In this document: piece after piece, positions 32,501-41,500 of the stretch
How positions within the stretch are numbered: the stretch's first letter is position 1
Layout: the number at the start of each line of letters is the position of its first letter
Source: Blastobasis lacticolella
Taxonomy: Eukaryota > Arthropoda > Insecta > Lepidoptera > Blastobasidae
Direction: 5' to 3'
Assembly: GCA_905147135.1 (NCBI GenBank)
Contig: LR990067.1
Coordinates: 5,580,001 to 5,644,000 of the forward strand
DNA length: 64,000 nucleotides
The notes under the pieces: model-generated
Seen by the model: only the letters and a program-made list of their open reading frames with translations
The model's database searches: none
Told to the model about the DNA's origin: nothing
Translations under genes and position numbers: made by a program

Positions 32501-35500
32501 TATTACTAGTTATTCTAATATCAATTCACCTTCGACAGAGTTAGAGTTAGAAGAAGAGAAACAAGAACAACCAACAGAAGAACAAATGGAGAAGAAAAGA
32601 GAAGAGACAGCGGCAACCGTTACCAATATAAGGGACAAGTTGACTAAGAAAAGGGAGAAAACTCCAGACAGATCCAGTGAAGAGAGAGATAGTAAGAGAC
32701 GGAAGAGTGAAAGCGAAGAGGAAGAGTATTATTTAGGAAAAGAGAGAGATATGGAGAGGCTGAAAGAGAGGTAAGGATTTATTTTATCATGTTCTTTTTT
32801 TTTATTCCGGTAAGGTGGCAAACAAGCTTACGGCCTGCCTGATGGAAAGCAGTCACTGTAGCCTATGGACGTTTGCAATAGCAGGGGCGTCACACGCGTT
32901 ACCGACCTAAACGTAAAAACCTTTTTACCCCTTTCTTTCATTCATCAAAATGTTCAATCGAAATGTTCCAAAAATCAAGCTGTAAACTAGCGGTGTTATA
33001 TTTATAATAACCTAACCGACAGATAAAGTCGGATAGCCCCCGACCAAGTCCACATATACTCAAATATTCTCTAAACTTCGTCACAGGTTTCATTGATTAA
33101 AAAAACTGTGTATACCTACGTCCGAAATAAATATTTTAGAAATTCATCAGAGAATTAAGTGTTAAATACATGTGACGTTCTAAACGACTGCACCGATTTT
33201 AATGAAACAAAGCTAACATTTCTCTGCTAACTCAAATACCAGAGATGCTACAGCAGTAGAGCTCGTCTAATCTAAAATGCCGCGCCCCACTATCGCATTA
33301 AGGCACACAAGCAAGTTTAAAATATGGACGCAATACATATACAAATGCCGTTGTAATTGGTCATTCAGTTGCCGGTGAGACACCAACGTAGGAGCTCGCG
33401 TCGTTCATTGGCTCCCACACAGATGAAGTGTCGTTATCAATATTTGCACTCACACATCGAAATCAACTAACTAAGTAGTGGGGCGCGTCATTTTAGACTA
33501 GATGAGCTCTCATTTTAGACTAGACGAGCTCTCATTTTAGACTAGACGAGCTCTACTAAGTATCGTAGCGCTCGTATTAAATGGAGCGGCCGGATGCAAT
33601 TGTTGCGTCGGCCGCAGCGCAAGTGTTAAACTGGCTTTCGAACAGAGAACCGCAACCAAATCGGTCCATCCGTTCGGGAGCTACGATGCCACAGACAGAT
33701 ACACAGGTACACAGAGCCACAGATACACACGTTAAACTTATAAAACTCCTCTTTTTTCGTCGGATATTAACAATAGTTTTGTTAAACCCAGGATTTACTT
33801 AACTTATTGTCGTGACTAATGACTCCTCCTCCCTTGCAATCCGTTGGGAGCACAGAATTAGCTTTTCATCTCGAACGGGTGAAATTTACAGTCGCATATT
33901 GGAGCAATATACAGAGCAAGAATTAGCTTTTCATCTCGAACGGTAGAAATTGTTGGAGCAATATACAGAGCAAATATTATTAGTTCGGGCCCTGGATGCC
34001 TCGATTTGGATGCAGTTTGAAAGTCAGTTTAATCGAGGAGGTCCTTAGCTTTGTTCCATTAAAATCGGTTTTGTGGTTCAGAAAATATTTGAATAAATAT
34101 GGAATAGGTCGGGAGCTATCCGACTTTTTCTGTCGGTCAGGTTAATTTTGCTATTACTGACTCCTAAGATATAATAGGACCACGATAAGTCCGTATTGAC
34201 TGACAGTAGTAAAAATTATAAAATGTGGATATGGCAATAATCTGGGGATAATCTGTCCTTGTCAGTCCTTGTAAACATTCAGTAATTTGGCTTGAACTTA
34301 TACTTTTAATTTGACTAAATTATTAATCATGCTGAAAGTTATCTCTTTCACTTCCTTTTTAATTGTTTTTCTCATTACTTAATAATAATTTTCATAAGTC
34401 ACGAAAATAAACAATCCTACAGAAATCAAATTGATTGTTATGACTTTTATGAATGACGGTAATAGAAATTACTTTTAAAAAACTTGTCATAAGTTGCCAT
34501 ACAGAGATTTTTTTTTGTAAGTGGTTTGGCCTTAGCGTTGTCTTATTATACAGGTTTTCTAAACCTAGTTTAGTAGTTAGAGAAATTCTAGCATTTCATA
34601 AAAATATAATATATAATTTATTTATTTTGGGTTCGATTTGTTACTGGCTGATTTTTGCTATTGATTTGTCACGAAGTACACAACAATTTCATTTTAATAA
34701 ATATTGTCTTTTAATTTCAGAGACAGAATTAGGGACGAAATCAAACAATTGAAGAAAGAGATGAGAACTCCAAAGGAGCCAGAGGCAGAGAAAAAAGACG
34801 ACAAGAAAGGAAAACAAGATAAAAATATTGCAGAGGACAACGAAATGTACAAGGAGTTCGTGGAGGAACAAGAGAAGTACAAAAAGATTAAGGAGAAGAT
34901 ACCAAAGAAGGGAGCTGCAAGGTGATCATTACAATACTTCTATCTTTACTTTTAACGCGAAATCCGAATCCCACTGCGGCCATGTACCATTGACTCTTTT
35001 CTGAGTTTATGTACATTCGTTGAACACTAACCGATGCTCTTACGGTGAGGGAAAACATCGTGATGAAACCCTCACATTCAGGTGACTAAATGTGTAACCA
35101 TGATCCAATCTGATCAGGTTCCATGGTAGCATGGTCACGGAGGTCAGATGTCAGTCGCTCCACTGTTATTACCTGAGCTGCCAAATCCTGGATCATGGTC
35201 AAGGCGGACCCCGGGCTCTCGTGCGTGAGAGCACAACCGAGACATTAACGCCAAGATGATTATTATTTATTAATTCTAAAATGCCATCCGAAGATCAAAC
35301 AAGAAATAAAGATGGCGCGCTGTCAACCGCGACATGAGACCGATTTCGCAAAAATGTGTGCCGTAGTTTAGTTGTCAATGTGTGCGTGTGTGACCGTGTA
35401 TGTACATACAGCATAACGTGGTTTTGCGTGCGTCAGTGTGTTTTTCGCAGGGGTCTTTAGATCTTCTTTGGTCTGAGATGACAACGTACTTATTTTGTGC

Positions 35501-38500
35501 ATTTGATAGTATGAATTGTTTTACAAATTTCGTAAGACCATTTTTTTGTCCCTATAAACATTGACACTAAACCTTAATTTTACTGAATTTGTTTTTAAAT
35601 ACATTAAAAAAGCATTGACTTTATCGAAACTGCTACGAATACTTTCTCTTTGATTTTAACTACATAAGCCAAACGTAAGTTCATTGCACATGCTATAGGG
35701 TTGATTACCACGGTTAGTATTATTTTTACCTCGATATTTTGACGCAGTTGCACGCGCCATGGTCACGAGTAGACTTACTCGTGACCGTGACGCATGCAAC
35801 TGCGTCGAAATATCGAGGTAAAAACAATACTAACCGTGGTAACAAACCCGATAAAATGTGCGATGAAAGTGTAGTGAATAACCACGAATGTCTTAAAACC
35901 TATACAATAAATCTTTATTACCAAAACCCCAAATAACCTATATTTTGACAACTGTGAGTGTGTGAGTGAATCGAACGCAAAACGAAAAAGAAAATCCTTA
36001 CAGAAGAGTCTTTTGTAAGGATTTGAACAGACCAGACCAGAAGACTAATAGAAGAACGTACGTCTTTTCAGAAGCAAACGCACAAACAGGAAAACGATAA
36101 GGAAAAGACCTTGGGTGAAGAATTTGTTCGAAAATCGTGATTATCCGGACAACTATACAGACTCAAAGTTCCTCGAAGACTTGCGCAAGAATCTGTACGT
36201 CGAAAAAGTGACTTTAAGCGAAGCTATCATCGGCTCTTTCCGAGTCGTTCTAAGACTGTGTCTATGTATTTTATACGCTATCCTGTTCGTCTATATGTAC
36301 AATAAGTGGGTGCATACATACACTGTTATATACTCGTCAGTTGCTGTCACTACCGTATGCTATTTACTCTATATTTGCTTCGAAGGAACGCCTCTTCTAA
36401 GACATTTTAAGACTGTTCTAGTATATATTGTGGTGGGCTACCTCTTGTCTCCTATATTACATACTTTGACAGATACTGTCAGTACGGATACCATATACGC
36501 TTGGGCTGTTATTATGTCGTTGGTGCATTTGATTTTCTTCGATTATGATGTACCAGCTGCAATAGTATCGAAATCTTTATCGATAAATGCTGCTATATTC
36601 GCTTCAGTCTGTTTGGTGTCCAGATTATCGACGCCATTCGACGCGTTCGTTCTGCTCACTATATCTGTTATCTTCTTTGTTCTTAGTCCGCAGTTGTTTA
36701 AAGTATTTCTGCGCACGAAATTGTTTTTGCTATTGTTCTCTATTACGTTGTTTTTGACTCTGGTAAGTTTGTACACGGTATCGACTGCGTTGTTTTGGTC
36801 CTTCGTTTTGTTTTTGGCCGTTTTAAGTGGATATTGCCCGCTTATGTTTGTTAGGTGGCAGCGGTATAAGGATAATATACATGGGCCGTGGGATGAGGCG
36901 GTGATAAATGATTCCGATGATTTGGATGAACTTTTGAATGCTGAGATTGGTTGATAGCTAAGTCTGTAACTTCGAGGCAAATAGAGAGGTCTTACAAGTT
37001 TGAAGCGTGAAGAAGAAATGCGAATTATTCAGGGAATAACGTTCGGGGATATAGTATTAAGGCCAGGTATCACAGAATTTAGGGTGTTTCAAACAATCTG
37101 AGGCATAGAATTGAAAGAAACTGGAATTTTTATTGTACACGATGACGTAAAGTAACCTACGGCACCCTCAGCGCCTACAGTGTGTAACAATTATCCTTGA
37201 CCGATTCGCGCAAGTAATAAATAGGTAGTATATAGTCATTTGCTTCGTGTCATAATCGGGTAGAGCTCGTCTAAACTAAAATGACGCGCCCTACTATCGC
37301 ATTAACGCACACAAGCAAGTTTAAAATATGGACGCAATACATATACAAATGCCGTTGTAATTGGTCATTCAGTTGCCGGTGAGACACCAACGTAGGAGCT
37401 CGCGTCGTTTAATTGGAGCAGTGACGCTCCCACTGTGTGGGTGCGCTTCATCTGTGATGAAATGTCGTTGTTAATATTTGCAACGCACATCGAAATCAAC
37501 TAACTACGAGTAAATAGTGGGGCGCGTCATTTTAGACTAGACGAGCTCTATCCGGTTTGAAAAAATATTCGTGTACCTATATGTAGACATTTGACCATGT
37601 GGTCAAAAAAATTCAATCATTAAACATCTCTTGCAATCGTCAAAAAGGAAAGTAGGAAGGAAACATACAGTGACACGCTAACCGCCCTATGGCCGCAGCA
37701 ACCCCACCCCACGCCAACCACGACCGGACCGTGCTCGACAATGCAAGCAACCCCTTACACTCGTGGGTGTCGTACAAGGCGACTTATGTTTTCGAGGCAA
37801 AAGATCTTAGAGTCTCCGTAGTCTGGAAAATGGGCAGCAGCGTTTTCCATTGTTATATTTACAACACTGCGATCTCCAACCCGCCTGCCAAGCGTGGAGA
37901 TTATGGCAATAACCTTCCCTTTCGTGGGAGAGGCCTTAAGTCCTGCAGTGGACTGTTATGGGCTGTGATGATGATGTAGACATTGTCGATGGTGTTCTGA
38001 CATCTGTCGGTTAGGTTATCCCTCTTTCGGATCGGACAGGATTTTTTGTTACTCTGTACAAAAGTTATCTTGAAAATTTTATGTCTACTATTCTAAGAAA
38101 CTTGAGCACAAACCAATATTTCTTTATTAATTTTATCTAGCTGGTAATATATCCAAATAGTATTGTATGAATTTTTAATGTATTTGTATAATTTATATGC
38201 CTATAGCTATTCTACAACATTCATAAAAAGTGTAGCATTGAAATATAGAATGGTATAAGAAAAATTTAATGTTACTAAAGTATAAGCTTGTCATCATATC
38301 GAGCATCATCATCACGAGAGTTTGAAGACTTGAATGGTTCAGTGGTCAGCATTCCTATCTACCACACAAGTGGTCCCGCGTTTGATTCAGGCAGAAATTC
38401 CAATGATGATTTTTAACTTCTGTAACCGGTCTGGCTTGGTGTTTCTATGTATAAAAATAATTAAGTCTATTTTATCAGTTATATAGCACCCATAGTACAG

Positions 38501-41500
38501 TCAGCTGCAGAGTGAATGGACCCGCTTAGCATACATTAAATGTACGATAACGGGGTCAGTTCTCTCTGCAGCTGACTGCACAAGCTTGGCTTAGTTTGGG
38601 GCTAGATGGCTGTGTGAATTTAAAAAGTCACCGCTAAACGTGGGATGTATTTTACTTTGTGACTGAGTGGCATAAAACTATAAAATTAGTATAGCAGTGA
38701 GGTCCGATTTCTTTGAAAGCGACTGTACCTCGGTATATATTAAGGTGCGTACGAATTAGAGCGGCTCAGCCCGAGGCATGCTCGCCGCGCGCAGCGAGAT
38801 GCTCACCGCGCGGCGAGGCTGCTCAGTTGCGCATTTGTTTGTTCGTTGAGGCGACGTGCTCGCGGCGAGCCACAAATGCGCCGCACAAATAAAATGCTGA
38901 TGCTGCTTTTATCATAATTGATGGGATTATTAAAATAATTTTAGTTTTTTCGATCTCATAACGCTTTTTTCTGTTTACCAAGTTGTTTAGTACTTATATA
39001 AGTTTTCCAAATAATTTATTTCTTTATTTTATTTATTTTATTTTCTTTTATCATATTTTTTTTTATTTTCTTTTTTGTATTATATTTATTATATTTTATT
39101 TTATTTATTATATTTTATTTATTTCATTTTATTTATTTTATGTATTTTATTTTATGTTTTATTTTATCTATTTTATTATAATTTATTTATTTTATTTTAA
39201 TTATATTATTTTATTTATTTTATGTTTTTTTATTTTACTTATATTATTTTATTTATTTATTAGGAAGACCAACAGTTTAATTGACATGAAAATATTAAAG
39301 TTGTCTTGGGTCAATAAACAATACGCGCGCATTCGTAGTCACGTCCAAACATCGCGAGGCGCGCACGCCGAGGCACCTTTGAGCATGGACAGAAAACCGC
39401 CAATCGGCGGCTCGCGGCGCACACGCTCGCGGTGCGCCGCGAGCTGCGCGTGAGCCACGTACGAATTTGCGCAAATGGGCGAGCCGTGCGTGCCTCAACC
39501 TGAGGCTGCCTCTAATTCGTACGCACCTTTAGGTAATATGTTATTATGTGTATAAAATACCAAAATTAATTGTAACGAACAAATTTTACCTAAGAGAAAT
39601 CACAAAAATTGTGGCTTTAATGTTTTCATAAATTTTTTTAATAAACAAATTAACTTTTATAATTGTTTTTTTTTAACTGGCCTTACACCCTACTTCTTGC
39701 ATGAATAATCTAAACAAAAGTAGCCATACATTTCTGTCTACATAAGAAATTTCATCAAAACGGATCCAGTGAAAATATTCATCTTGGCGTTAATGACCCG
39801 GTTGTGGTCTCGTGCACGAGGGCCCGGGGTCCGCCTTAACCATGATCCAGGTTTTTACGGACTTACAGTGGAGCCAATGCCATCTGACCTCCGCGACCCT
39901 ATTATTAGGAGAACCTGACCAGATTGGATCATGGTTACACATTCAGTCGCCTGAATATGCAGGTTACCTCACGATGTTTTCCCTCACCGTAAGAGCATAA
40001 GTTAGAATTCAACTAATGTACTAACTCAGAAAAGTACAGTATGTTTCATGAAATATTCATTCATACATGAGTCATAAGAGCCATAAGCAAGAACTAGAAG
40101 GAATTTCGGGAAATTAATTCCAGGACGATGCGGCCAAATCCTGGACCATGGTCATGGTGGACCCCGAGCCCTCGTACGCGACAGCACAACCGGGACATTT
40201 ACCCCAAAGTTATTATTATCCCAGGGCGATGTATTTCCTAAAATGGGGGTGAAGTTTGTTATGCTTGTTTTGCATTTTTCCTAGTTTGGCCAATCCCGGC
40301 TCCCGTGTTCTTACTCTGTCTCCTCCACTTCGCTCTGTCTTCGGCATTCTAGCGCTGTAAGCCCTATGTAATACGGGGTCCGTTATCAAGAAAGCGGTCG
40401 CATACGACTGACAATACCTATCGTTGAGAGATGCCGAAGCATATATGCCTCAGACCAAATAAGAAGTAAAGAACATTCTGCGAACAACGCACTGACGCAT
40501 GCCAAACTAGGCCTTGCTTTGTGCTTACGCACATATTGACAATCAAACTACGTCTCGGCTGATTGACAATCAAACTGCGCCATGGCACACATGTTTACAA
40601 AATCGGGCTCATGTCGCTGTTGATAGCGCGCCGGCTTTAGGTATTTCTTATTTGGTTTGAGGTGCCGCCGATCCGTATCATGGCGGTGACATAAAACAGA
40701 TGATGCAAATGCTCAGTTAAAAGAAAGAGTGCGAATGCGATTCCGAATCAGCTAAACGTTAAACTAGAATCGATCACAATTTTGAACTGTCAGACAGCAT
40801 GGACCTATAATTTCTCGAGTTCATCCGTGGTGTTGTCGATGGTGCTCATACGAGCAAGAGAGAGAAAGGGTTAATGAAATGATGAGAAGCACCTATACGA
40901 AAGATATAAATGTAATAAATAATCGTCTTCGCGTTAATGTCCCGGTTGTGCTCTAGTGCTCAAGGGCCCGGGGTCTGCCTTGACCAGGGTTTGGCAGGTC
41001 AGATAAATACAGTGGAGCGACTCCCATCTGACCTCCGTGAATCTGCTACCAATAAATAATAATAACTCACAAAAGACTCATTGGCCGCAGTGGGATTCGA
41101 ATCCGGTACCTCTTGCTTACGAGTCGTATACTTTAACCATACGAAAGATATAAATGCCACGAACTAACTCGCGACATTGCTGTTTGACATTTCGTAATTG
41201 TTATCGGCTTTATCACAATTAGGTCATAAGTCCCAATGATCGTCTTTTCGATCACTAAATATGTTTGAACGTACCTTGGGAGCGTCGGTCGGTCCGATCA
41301 TGGTCAAGGTGGACTTCGCGCGCGAGAGCACAACCGGGACATTAACGCCAAGATGCTGATCTATACATTTCTATTACCTACCTCCACAAACCTGAAAACA
41401 GGCAATCTTGTTTTTATAAATTATTTTTACGTAGAAAATTTAAAAAAACATAAGGATTGGCATTGGTGTGAAACAGGCCAAAAACGTGCGACAGTAAACG

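Noticed and set aside
35257..36040. Possible first exon of PIG-C at 35510 (ATG followed by gtaaga)
   Set aside because: It would end in phase 0, but the acceptor at 36071 requires phase 2, so the join would shift the frame.
38983..39453. 156-codon ORF rich in Phe, Ile and Tyr
   Set aside because: It translates an AT-rich tract inside a TIR element; the apparent membrane protein is an artefact of tttatttta repeats.
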